Below the pieces are notes generated by a model. That model was not told the DNA's origin, searched no databases, and was given only the letters and a program-made list of their open reading frames with translations. Both the position numbers and the translations under genes were made by a program. Positions 34,917 to 43,020 of a stretch of 44,670 nucleotides of DNA are shown here, piece by piece. The DNA lies in contig CAZMLE010000029.1 of assembly GCA_964567045.1 (NCBI GenBank), positions 1 to 44,670 on the forward strand. The letters are read 5' to 3'. Within the stretch, counting starts at the first letter, position 1; each line of letters opens with the position of its first letter. This DNA is from JAFNGF01 sp964567045 (GTDB lineage: Bacteria > Planctomycetota > Phycisphaerae > Sedimentisphaerales > Anaerobacaceae).

Positions 34917-36833
34917 TCAATTATTGGTTTTCAGGTAGCGCGTATTACCAACTCGTCGGATTACTCCGATGCGGTCGAAATAATCAAGAAGCGGAATAGC
35001 GAATTTTCTGGTGGTGTCAAGCAAATACTTAAACTTTACGCTTTCAAGCTTGCCCTCTGTGCTAATAAACGAGACAAGAATTTCTCGAGCTTGCTCAACA
35101 GCCTCAGCATGAAAAAACAAATCATTCTCGACTCGTATTAGGCGTTCCTGCTCCAGCATTATCCGAAGAATTCTTTCCACTTTTTCGGCATCGGCTTTGG
35201 TGTGTTTGGCAATCTCCGCCCTGCTGGGCGGGTTAAAAAGCCTGCTTCTAAAAAGCGATTCGACCGCCTGCAGCAGTTTCTGCTCGGTGTCACTGAGCAT
35301 CTCATGGTGTTCGGGCAGAGCAAGCCGATGCTTTCTCTCTACCAGCTTGCCCCCAGACAGCAGCAGCTTGAGCACGCCGTCGAAAACGTCCTTTCGCAGG
35401 ATGGACTTTTCACAGAGTTGAACGGCGGCTATTCCCGGGCTTTGCGGACTACCGCGATGAAAGTCACCAACCGCGTTTAGCAATCGTTGCTGAACATCTG
35501 CAAGCGTGTCAGTGTGGATATACAGTTTCCTATCCAGTTCTAATATCTTATTCTCGCCTATAAGCCCGGTAAGGATTGGCGTCAATGGTTCCGGCGGCAG
35601 CTTCGTGCGAAGCGAAACTTCAGCTTCAGTTGCGGCAATAGTCTCAGCAGTTTTTATAGCATACTCAACAAAATCTTTGCGTCTGAGCACCGCCTTTGCG
35701 CGGGCCTGGGCATCTTTAATCGTTTCCGGCTGGTTTCGCCGGAGCTTCTCTGGGGTTGCTTCTACAACTATTCCTCCGCCGACCGTCTGCACGGGCGAGA
35801 GTGTCCGCAATATGAAACGGTCGCCCGGCCCTGCGACGATAGGCTCACTTAGTCTGACTTGAACCAGGCATTTTTGCCGGGCGGCAGCGATATTGCCCTG
35901 CAGCAGGTACAGCGTGGCGACTACTTCGGATGTGCCGGTGTGGAATTTTACATCCACACCATTTTTCAGGCCCTGCCCGCCGTAGTTTAGAAGCCCGAGT
36001 TCACACAAGTACCACTGCTGGAGCGAAAAGTATTCAGCGAGTGTCACCGTGTTGCCTCGGTTGATAGTCTTGTAGTCCCACTGCGGCACATTGAGCGCGG
36101 CACACTGGCCGACCATGGCGGTCCGGCTATTTCTTTTGTAAACCTGTATGGCTTTTATCCGGCCTTTCGCGCCCTGAGGAAAAAGGACCATTTCGTCGCC
36201 GATTTTAGCTAAGCCTGCGACCGGGATGCCGGCTACAACCGTGCCGTAGCCTTTTACTGAAAATGCTCTCTCGACCGGCAGCCGAAATACTCCATCGCTG
36301 CTTTTCGGCTCTATGCCCTCGACCAAATGCTTCAGGGCTTCGTAGAAACTATCAAAACCCTCGCCGGTTACGCTCGACACGGGAAGAATCGGAGCATCCT
36401 GAAGAAATGTACCGGCAAGGAATTTCTTGATCTGCTCGGTGACAATCAGGATACGCTCCGGTGGGACGCAATCAACCTTAGTCAGAGCCACAACGCCATA
36501 CTTGACTCCAAGCAACGTGAGTATATCAAGATGTTCGCGCGTCTGTGGCATCACCCCATCGTCTGCGGCAATCACCAAAATCACGCCATCGATACCGGTT
36601 GCACCTGCAACCATCGTCTTTATGAAATTCTCGTGCCCGGGGACATCAACAATGCCCACTTCCATCTCGGCAAGCATACACGGCGCAAAGCCAAGCTCGA
36701 TGGACATTCCGCGTTCCTTCTCAATCTTGAGGCGGTCCGTGTCGCATCCTGTGAGCAGTTTTACCAGCGCCGTTTTGCCGTGGTCGATGTGACCTGCTGT
36801 GCCGAGCGTAATGTTCTTTTGCGTTAGAGTCAT
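34917..36833 (-). CDS. selB: Selenocysteine-specific translation elongation factor SelB
   Basis: 638 residues, the family's normal length. The EF-Tu-like GTPase domain has G-T-A-G-H-I-D-H-G-K-T at residues 11-21, D-V-P-G-H-E-N (about 63-69) and T-K-V-D (about 118-121). Beta-barrel domains II and III follow, with F-R-L-P-V-E-R-A-F-S-V-K-G-Y-G-T-V-V-A-G. The C-terminal third holds the winged-helix domains that bind the SECIS hairpin (L-F-N-P-P-S-R-A-E-I near residue 530, then F-K-Y-L-L-D-T-T-R-K and L-L-D-Y-F-D-R-I-G-V near the end). It delivers Sec-tRNA to ribosomes stopped at a UGA. It starts 5 bp after selA ends, so the two are one operon. Its presence is what makes UGA readthrough of the nearby genes plausible. 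Confidence 0.97.
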   Translation of the reverse strand: MTLTQKNITLGTAGHIDHGKTALVKLLTGCDTDRLKIEKERGMSIELGFAPCMLAEMEVGIVDVPGHENFIKTMVAGATGIDGVILVIAADDGVMPQTREHLDILTLLGVKYGVVALTKVDCVPPERILIVTEQIKKFLAGTFLQDAPILPVSSVTGEGFDSFYEALKHLVEGIEPKSSDGVFRLPVERAFSVKGYGTVVAGIPVAGLAKIGDEMVLFPQGAKGRIKAIQVYKRNSRTAMVGQCAALNVPQWDYKTINRGNTVTLAEYFSLQQWYLCELGLLNYGGQGLKNGVDVKFHTGTSEVVATLYLLQGNIAAARQKCLVQVRLSEPIVAGPGDRFILRTLSPVQTVGGGIVVEATPEKLRRNQPETIKDAQARAKAVLRRKDFVEYAIKTAETIAATEAEVSLRTKLPPEPLTPILTGLIGENKILELDRKLYIHTDTLADVQQRLLNAVGDFHRGSPQSPGIAAVQLCEKSILRKDVFDGVLKLLLSGGKLVERKHRLALPEHHEMLSDTEQKLLQAVESLFRSRLFNPPSRAEIAKHTKADAEKVERILRIMLEQERLIRVENDLFFHAEAVEQAREILVSFISTEGKLESVKFKYLLDTTRKFAIPLLDYFDRIGVIRRVGNTRYLKTNN

Positions 36834-36838
36834 ACACC

Positions 36839-38299
36839 TTACTCTGGCGACCCAAGAATCTCCAGTAGTGCTTCAACGACTATTTCCTCGTCACCCTCAC
36901 GAAGTGTGCGTGGATCAATAAGAATCTTCTCGTTTTGGATTCGCGCGAAAATGGGCGTGCTATGGTGACGAAGTCGGTTAGCTAATTGCTCTGCGCTGAT
37001 TTTTTCTGGTTGTACTGCAACAACCATTGTGGCAAGCCCCTGGGTAGGTAAAGAACCGCTTCCCATCTGCGAAAAACCCGGGGCAGTCGTAACAGCGGCG
37101 TTGGAAATACTCTGGCGTAGCTGCGAGGCTATGCGTTCTGCCTGGTTAGTGATTTCGGACGAGCTTCGCCTGAGCATTTGCAGAGTCGGGACCTCGCGCA
37201 GGGCGACGCTTTCGGATAGGTGCAGCTTCAAGGTCGCCTCCAGAGCTGCGAGAGTGAGCTTTCCCGCCCGGACAATCCTGGCAAACTGATTCTTGCGTAT
37301 CGCCTCTATCAGTTTGGCTCTGCCCAGGATAATTCCCGCCTGCGAAGCACCTATGAGTTTATCGGCACTGCAGGTGACAATGTCGGCTCCCTTGCGGATA
37401 GATTCGGGCAACGTCGGCTCAGGCTCAAATCCGAATTGCGAAAAATCAATAAGCGCCCCTGCCCCAACGTCATCTATCATAATAAGCCCATGCTCGTGCG
37501 CGATTTCAACAAGCTCTTCAAGCGGGACTTCCGAAGTAAATCCCTGAATCTTGTAGTTGCTCGGATGCACGCGCAGAATGGCAGCAGTATTCTCCGTGAT
37601 AGCGTTGACATAGTCGTGTGGGTGGGTCTTGTTCGTGGTGCCTACCTCGACAAGTTTTGCCCCGCTGAAAGCCATAACCTCCGGCAGGCGGAATGAGCCG
37701 CCGATCTCAACAAGTTGGCCGCGAGAGACTATTACCTCTTTGCCTTTACCGACGGTATTCAATACGATGGCGGTAGCAGCCGCATTATTGTTGACAACGG
37801 TGGCAGCCTCGGCGCCCGTCAGTTGCTGCAGAAGCCGCTCTATACATTCGTCGCGCTTGGAGCGTTTTCCAGTTTCTACATCCACCTGGAGCAGCGAATA
37901 TCCCGAAAGCTCGTCCTGGATCTGGCGAAGCGCTGCCGCTGGGAGAACCGCCCTGCCGAGACCGGTGTGCAAAATGATGCCCGTTGCGTTAATGACCTTG
38001 CGATAGTACGGCCTCATAATTGCTTTGATGCGCAGCTCCGCACTGGCCACGATCTTCTGACGAATTGTATCCTCATCAATCATGTTCATTGTTCCTTGTT
38101 CTTTGTTCATCGATGAACCATGAACAATCAACGATGAACTTTCCAGAAGAAGATTTCGAATTTCGTCAACTGCTTCGCGGATTGAGCTGACCACTACTTC
38201 TCTGCCCACCTGCTCGAGGTAGCTCTGCAGTTGGGGCACTTTCAAAAGGACATCCACCGAAGGCAGCTTTCGCAGTACTTGGCTTTCTTGCTTTCCCAT
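36839..38299 (-). CDS. selA: L-seryl-tRNA(Sec) selenium transferase SelA
   Basis: 486 residues. It converts seryl-tRNA(Sec) to selenocysteyl-tRNA with selenophosphate. The PLP lysine is K314 in C-S-A-D-K-L-I-G-A-S-Q-A-G-I-I. Other landmarks are N-A-T-G-I-I-L-H-T-G-L-G-R-A, V-N-N-N-A-A-A and the C-terminal I-L-I-D-P-R-T-L. Residues 53-75 (S-L-I-V-H-G-S-S-M-N-K-E-Q and neighbours) are encoded by a 67-bp dispersed repeat that lengthens the protein in frame in the linker after the N-terminal helical domain. ATG 38299 has only a poorly spaced AGGGG. It is transcribed with selB and diverges from the selenoprotein gene at 38449. Confidence 0.96.
   Translation of the reverse strand: MGKQESQVLRKLPSVDVLLKVPQLQSYLEQVGREVVVSSIREAVDEIRNLLLESSSLIVHGSSMNKEQGTMNMIDEDTIRQKIVASAELRIKAIMRPYYRKVINATGIILHTGLGRAVLPAAALRQIQDELSGYSLLQVDVETGKRSKRDECIERLLQQLTGAEAATVVNNNAAATAIVLNTVGKGKEVIVSRGQLVEIGGSFRLPEVMAFSGAKLVEVGTTNKTHPHDYVNAITENTAAILRVHPSNYKIQGFTSEVPLEELVEIAHEHGLIMIDDVGAGALIDFSQFGFEPEPTLPESIRKGADIVTCSADKLIGASQAGIILGRAKLIEAIRKNQFARIVRAGKLTLAALEATLKLHLSESVALREVPTLQMLRRSSSEITNQAERIASQLRQSISNAAVTTAPGFSQMGSGSLPTQGLATMVVAVQPEKISAEQLANRLRHHSTPIFARIQNEKILIDPRTLREGDEEIVVEALLEILGSPE
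38076..38142. repeat. 67-bp REP-like element, copy 2, inside selA
   Basis: It is identical to 15971-16037 except at two positions (38083 and 38131), same orientation. It carries the gttcatcgatgaac palindrome. The encoded stretch has no stop in the selA frame. Confidence 0.9.
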
Positions 38300-38448
38300 A
38301 CCCCTATTTTACAGGCGCCGCAACCAGAGTACAACACCAAACCAAAAATCTCAGCGTGCTCTGCGGACTCGGCGGTAAACCGCCGGGCACATCCCTCTCG
38401 GCAAAAATAGAAAAAACCTGTAACAGGGCAGTCCTGGCAGCGTCTATA

Positions 38449-40065
38449 ATGGCAATCATGGCAGTACAAAAACCATATCCCTTCGACAATTCGGCAGCGC
38501 TCAGTGCAGGGTTCGCTCAGGGCAGGCTTTGGGCGTATGGCACAGCCATATCTCTGGTGGTTTTGCTCTGTGCCGAAAGGGGGACACCCATCGCACAAGC
38601 CGGCCATCGCGACCAGCCCGCCTTACGTATGGCGGGCCAGAGTTCGGTACTGCCCTCCAGCGGCAGAAACCAAACAGCTTACCAGAGCCTGCTGAAAATG
38701 CGGAGGGAGCAACGAGCGATGGGGACATCAGAGTCCGATTCGGTGGCTCCGATTGTGGCCAAAGCCGAGCTGAGATCAATGCCGACAATGGGGGTCGACT
38801 GGACGGGATACCTCGCGCTTCAACGCCGGGATACGACTCTAGCCAGGCCGGCAGACTTACGGGAAGTACCGGCCGATGCACCCAAAGAGCCAGTGTATTT
38901 CGTGGTTCGCGTGGGCGACAGGCATATTCCAGGCGTAACCTATCGCTCTACCCATGGTGGGAGACCCATAAAGCTTTATCTTGACACGAATGGCGATGGG
39001 TTATTATCTGATGAGAAGGAATATGTCGGCACATGGCTGAGCGTGTTCCACCTTACCAACACGTATCAATTTGGCCCTGTGCGGACCGCACACGATGACG
39101 CCGGAACCAGCGCAGGGGCGTTCCATGCCCAGTGCTCCGACGGTCGCTGGCTTGTGTTTTATCCGGCGTTCTACCGTGAGGGGCAGGTCGTCTTGGACGG
39201 CAGGACTTATCGCATAGCTGTTGTCGACTCTGATTTCGACGGCAGATACAACAAATCGTTTGTGCCGCCGGCCGAAAACAGTAGACAGCCGGGATGCGAT
39301 ATATTTGCAATAGACCTCAACGGCAACTCGAAGTTCGACTACGGCGAACCCGGCGAGTCGGAGATTATGCCGCTCAGTCGGCTGGTCAGAGTAAACCAGG
39401 ATTACTACCGTATTCATGTTGCCGAGGATGGCAGTACTGTCGAGTTCAGACGAGCCGAGCCGGCGTTTGGGGTACTTGATGTCGGAGGCGAGGAAGTTCA
39501 GTTGAGCCTGTGGTCGGACGCCGCTCGGCAGCGGCTGACCGGATCGAGTGGACAGTGGCGTCTGCCTGCCGGCAGATACGCAGTGGTGTCTTTGGTGCTA
39601 ACCGAGACAGACTCTGCCGGAAATCGATGGACTTTCAAAACCGGCAAGGCTGGAACAGGGAAACTTGGCGACTTCGAGATCAGGCCCGGTGAGTCCACGT
39701 CATTTAGAATTGGTCCGCCATTTCAGATCAGGACTTCTATGGAGAGGAGCGGCGAAAATGCCCTGGTGGGATTTCATCTTGAAGGGCAGGCGGGCGAATT
39801 GTATATTCCCGGCGGGACCAGAAATGGAAAGACAGTGCGCGAGCCGGAGTTCAAGATCATAAACAGCTCCGAGCAGGTCGTCGGGTCCGGCCGGTTCAAG
39901 TATGGCTGAGGCGGCCTCTGTCAGTACTCGTGGCGAGTACCAGCAAGCTACGAAGGAGAGGGCTACGGAGCAGGCGGAGGCAGAGGAAAGTACAGAGTGG
40001 AGGTGCAGACCCATCTCGGACCCTTCGAGATCCAGCAGGATAAGACTTGGCACATTGACAGATAA
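38449..40065 (+). CDS. Selenoprotein candidate: exported GUGGxC-domain protein with Ca-loop repeats
   Basis: 538 residues with U487 from TGA 39907-39909. The N-terminus is uncertain. ATG 38449 is chosen because a hydrophobic stretch (about 30-45) follows, but no ribosome site is seen and this part contains repeat-like DNA (c-c-c-g-c-c-t-t/g-g-c-g-g-g palindrome, 38619-38638). The body carries calcium-loop-like L-D-T-N-G-D-G-L-L-S-D-E, V-D-S-D-F-D-G-R-Y and I-D-L-N-G-N-S-K-F-D repeats, as in the gene at 28722. The C-terminal domain runs F-K-Y-G-U-G-G-L-C-Q-Y-S-W-R-V-P to a Gly-rich stretch and V-Q-T-H-L-G-P-F-E, ending at TAA 40065. Export implies Sec chemistry outside the cytoplasm. The next selenoprotein gene begins 40 bp later. 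Confidence 0.8.
39924..39940 (+). promoter_or_regulatory. Bacterial SECIS-like hairpin
   Basis: GUACUCG-UGG-CGAGUAC, perfect 7-bp stem and UGG loop, starting 14 nt after the UGA at 39907-39909. Confidence 0.8.
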
Positions 40066-40105
40066 TCAAGATTCTGGTAAAAGATGCGCTTAGAAAGGCT
40101 TTTCT

Positions 40106-40753
40106 ATGAAAAAGACAGATATCTGGATCAGCGTCGGTATCATAACAGCAGCTCTTGTTTCATTTTATTTCTACACGCAGCGGAAAGGCTACATTAAGGT
40201 TGATGCCGGCGGCGCCAGCGCTTCTTTGCAGCTTCGCAGCGGCTGGCTAAGTAAGGCGACTATCAGCTCAGACTCAGAGCCTGTTGTGGTACCTGCACGA
40301 GCCTGCAGGGCGGAGCGGTTGCGCATAAGCAAGAATGAAAACGGCAGTACCTGGCAGCTTGACACGACTGGGCCTTGGGCAGACCTGGCCCAAATCAAAG
40401 TGAGAAACCGCCAGACAACGCTCGTTCGACTCGGCCCGCCGTTCTTGATCAGGCCCACCATCCAGCGAAGTAGTTCCAACGTGTCAATAGGTCTGTCAAT
40501 CATTGGCCAGGCAGGCGAGCAGTACGGCATCCGAGTAACCAAGGACGGAAGGCAGCTTGCTGCCCCTGATGTAAAAATCGTTGACGAGGCTGGAAAGATT
40601 CTTGCCGCCGGTAAATTCGCCTATGGCTGAGGCGGCGTCTGCCGGTACTCGTGGCGAGTGCCAAGCAACTTCAAGGGCAAATACCAGGTCCAGATAGATA
40701 TCGACCTGGGGCCGTTTGAAAAGAAACTGGATGACAAATGGTACTCGATATAA
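40106..40753 (+). CDS. Selenoprotein candidate: short membrane-anchored GUGGxC-domain protein
   Basis: 215 residues with U175 from TGA 40628-40630. One N-terminal membrane helix (about 7-23), then a periplasmic part containing essentially the shared domain alone: L-G-P-P-F-L-I-R-P-T-I-Q, G-Q-A-G-E-Q-Y, G-K-F-A-Y-G-U-G-G-V-C-R-Y-S-W-R-V-P, G-K-Y-Q-V-Q-I-D-I-D-L-G-P-F-E, ending W-Y-S-I. This is the smallest member and best shows the domain's limits (about 110-205). ATG 40106 has AAAGG 7 nt upstream. The end at TAA 40753 lies 26 bp before a rho-independent terminator, which supports the extended frame over a stop at the UGA. It probably forms an operon with the gene at 38449. Confidence 0.83.
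40644..40662 (+). promoter_or_regulatory. Bacterial SECIS-like hairpin
   Basis: GGUACUCG pairs with CGAGUGCC (one U-G pair) around the UGG loop, giving 8 bp starting 13 nt after the UGA at 40628-40630 (14 nt to the shared 7-bp stem). The single A-to-G change still pairs. Confidence 0.8.
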
Positions 40754-40778
40754 TAAGCAATTAATGCTCTGAGCACCG

Positions 40779-40814
40779 GCGGGCAATGGGAAAACTTCTC
40801 TTGCCCGCTTTTTT
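40779..40814 (+). terminator. Rho-independent terminator
   Basis: gcgggcaa (40779-40786) pairs with ttgcccgc (40801-40808), followed directly by six T. It closes the selenoprotein pair at 38449-40753 and separates it from selD, whose start at 40840 lies just beyond. Confidence 0.88.
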
Positions 40815-40839
40815 CTGCACCAATAAAGAGGTAGTGGAT

Positions 40840-42459
40840 ATGATAAATACAGAAAGACGAAAAAGGGTCATGCAGCGATCAATGCGACTTGGGCACTGCA
40901 TTTGCAATCCCAAACAGCCATGCCCTTGCGACCTTCTTAGGCAGAAGAACATCTGCACGTGTGCCGGAGAGTCGGCTTTTGGCCGAGCCGACCCCACCGG
41001 CGAGGTTAAGTTAACCAAACTCGTGGAAAAGGCTGGTTGTGCCTCTAAGATAGACCAGGCGTTTCTCAAGCAAGTGCTTAGGGATTTGCCTGCTATCGAC
41101 GACCCGCGGGTGCTGGTGGGCATGCCCGCCGGGGATGATGCCGGAATTTATGATATGGGCGATGGCAAGGCCCTTGTGCAAACGGTCGATGTATTTACAC
41201 CGTCTGTCGATGACCCGTACACCTTCGGCCAGGTTGCTGCCGCCAATTCGGTAAGTGACATTTACGCTATGGGCGGGACGCCAATGACCGCCCTTTCGAT
41301 TATTGGATTTCCCGCGCGCAAGATTCCTGATGAGGTGATGTACCAGATACTCTGCGGCGGCATTGACAAGATGAAGGAGGCGGGCGTTGCCATTATCGGC
41401 GGCCATAGCATTGATGACGCCGAAATCAAAGCGGGCTTTGCCGTTACTGGCTTAATAGACAAGGACAAAATTATCACCAATGCTGCCGCACGCTCAGGCG
41501 ATGTTCTTATATTGACCAAACCGCTCGGCACAGGGATTATCGCTTTTGCCGGACAGATAGGCCGGGCTACAAAACAGAGTATTGAAGAGGCAGAGCGGTC
41601 AATGACCACACTTAATAAAGTTGCCTCACAGCTCATGTTACAGTTCAATGCCCATGCCTGTACCGATATAACAGGTTTCGCTCTATGTGGCCACTTGGCT
41701 GAGATGGCTTTATCCAGCGGCGTTGATGTCGAGGTAGTCTGGGATGATATCCCCCTACTTGGCGGCGTGCTTGAATACGCCGCAGCAGGAATACTGCCCG
41801 GGGCTATTGAGCGAAACAAGGAATCCTGTGGCGAGCGAGTAGTAGCGACCGATTTTCTGCCCCAGGAAATGATCGATATATGCTATGATGCACAGACCTC
41901 GGGAGGACTATTGATTGCAATTGCTGAAAGTTGTGCCGAGAAATTCTTGAAGGCGCTGCATAAAGAAGGAATCTCTGATGCTGCGGTCATCGGCAGTGTT
42001 CTTGGAAAAGGGTCGGGACAAATTCGACTCCGGGCTACCGGCAGCCGAAAAATCCCTTCGCCGCCTTCGGCGGAATTTCTAAATTCTAAATTCGAAATTC
42101 TAAATTCCCACGAAGCAGTCCCCTGCTGCGCCGATGCCGTAACCTCTGCCCCATCTGGCGCTGCCGAGGCTTCCGGGCCGGCTCAGCTCGCTGCGCTGGC
42201 CGCGGGGCAGGTTGAGGCCAAATTCAAGGATTTTCTGGGCGCCGCCAGCTCTCCGCACGGCCTGGATGCGTACACCAAGCAGGCTATTGCGATTGCGCTT
42301 TCGGTCGCCATGCGGTGTGAGCCTTGCCTGAAGATGCACCTGAAAGCCGCCCGCAAGAAGGGCTTCACTCAAGATGAAATAGATGAGGCCGCCTGGATGG
42401 GTATCAGCTTCGGTGGCTCACCCACGATGGTCTTCTACGAACAAAATAAGAATTCTTAA
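40840..42459 (+). CDS. selD: Selenophosphate synthetase SelD with Cys-rich N-terminal and AhpD-like C-terminal extensions
   Basis: 539 residues, versus about 350 normally. Residues 20-41 form a cysteine cluster C-x-C-x5-C-x-C-x8-C-x-C. The SelD core (about 55-400) has the catalytic pair C67 and K70 in K-A-G-C-A-S-K, the G-D-D-A-G-I glycine-rich loop, T-V-D-V-F-T-P and N-S-V-S-D-I-Y-A-M-G-G. A linker rich in repeat-derived sequence (about 410-435) leads to an AhpD/carboxymuconolactone-decarboxylase-like domain (about 455-530) with the redox pair C493-E-P-C496. SelD makes the selenium donor for SelA. ATG 40840 has GAGG 8 nt upstream; the longer frame begins inside the terminator. The position-17-type residue is Cys here, not Sec. 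Confidence 0.93.
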   Translation: MINTERRKRVMQRSMRLGHCICNPKQPCPCDLLRQKNICTCAGESAFGRADPTGEVKLTKLVEKAGCASKIDQAFLKQVLRDLPAIDDPRVLVGMPAGDDAGIYDMGDGKALVQTVDVFTPSVDDPYTFGQVAAANSVSDIYAMGGTPMTALSIIGFPARKIPDEVMYQILCGGIDKMKEAGVAIIGGHSIDDAEIKAGFAVTGLIDKDKIITNAAARSGDVLILTKPLGTGIIAFAGQIGRATKQSIEEAERSMTTLNKVASQLMLQFNAHACTDITGFALCGHLAEMALSSGVDVEVVWDDIPLLGGVLEYAAAGILPGAIERNKESCGERVVATDFLPQEMIDICYDAQTSGGLLIAIAESCAEKFLKALHKEGISDAAVIGSVLGKGSGQIRLRATGSRKIPSPPSAEFLNSKFEILNSHEAVPCCADAVTSAPSGAAEASGPAQLAALAAGQVEAKFKDFLGAASSPHGLDAYTKQAIAIALSVAMRCEPCLKMHLKAARKKGFTQDEIDEAAWMGISFGGSPTMVFYEQNKNS

Positions 42460-43020
42460 AAGAATGAAATTCGAGACGGACTTGTCCTCGGACTTGTCCT
42501 GCGTAGCTCAAGCGAAGTTGGAAGATTTATCGAAGGAGGATTAACACGGATTCCTGAGTTGTTTAGCCGGCACATCCTTCGACACGGCTCAGGACAGGCC
42601 TGTGGTGCCGGTCAATAAAACACGCAATTGTGACATAAAGATTCTGTTTTGCCACCGAGGTCACAGACGCCGTCCTGAGTGCATTCGAAGGAGGGCACTT
42701 AGAACACAGAGAAATAGTTGATAGAAAATATTAAATAATAAATTACAAGGGCTTAATAAGTGCTAATTAAGCATGGCGTCAAGAAAAGAACCGGTGGCTG
42801 TCCCCGGTGTCCGAATTTCAAGGTTTTTCTTGCTTAAGGGACCGCTATTCATGGCTGTCCCTATAATGGAGAACGAGGAAGAAGAAACCCATCGTTATTA
42901 ACCGTTCAAAAAATCGCCAAGCCTGTATGCGTGAAAGCGAGTGAATTACTCTAAATGTGCAACCATTTTCAAATTGGCGCATTGTAATATGAGGCGCGCT
43001 TATTTTATTATGCTTAAGGT
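42460..43020. other. Intergenic region with dispersed-repeat fragments
   Basis: No gene is seen. It holds repeat fragments: cttcgacacggctcaggacagg near 42579-42600, a taacacggatt piece near 42541, and accggtggctgtccccggt near 42790-42808 with a partial second copy (gctgtccctat) near 42853-42864. Its right half is AT-rich and presumably carries the promoter of the sigma-factor gene, which I cannot define. Confidence 0.6.

Noticed and set aside
28722..40753. Genome-wide recoding of UGA as Trp or Gly instead of selenocysteine
   Set aside because: Many ordinary genes here use TGA as a working stop (gspL/gspM, gspH/gspI and blaI/blaR in four-base overlaps, selB with two TGAs), and the in-frame cases are confined to genes with a hairpin after the UGA and near selA/selB/selD.
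40786..40840. SelD start at 40786
   Set aside because: That ATG lies inside the rho-independent terminator hairpin (40779-40814) and has no ribosome site.
28722..42459. tRNA-Sec gene (selC) in the island
   Set aside because: I searched both strands by eye for the cttcaaatc anticodon-loop context with flanking stems and found only coding or unstructured matches. It must lie outside this window.
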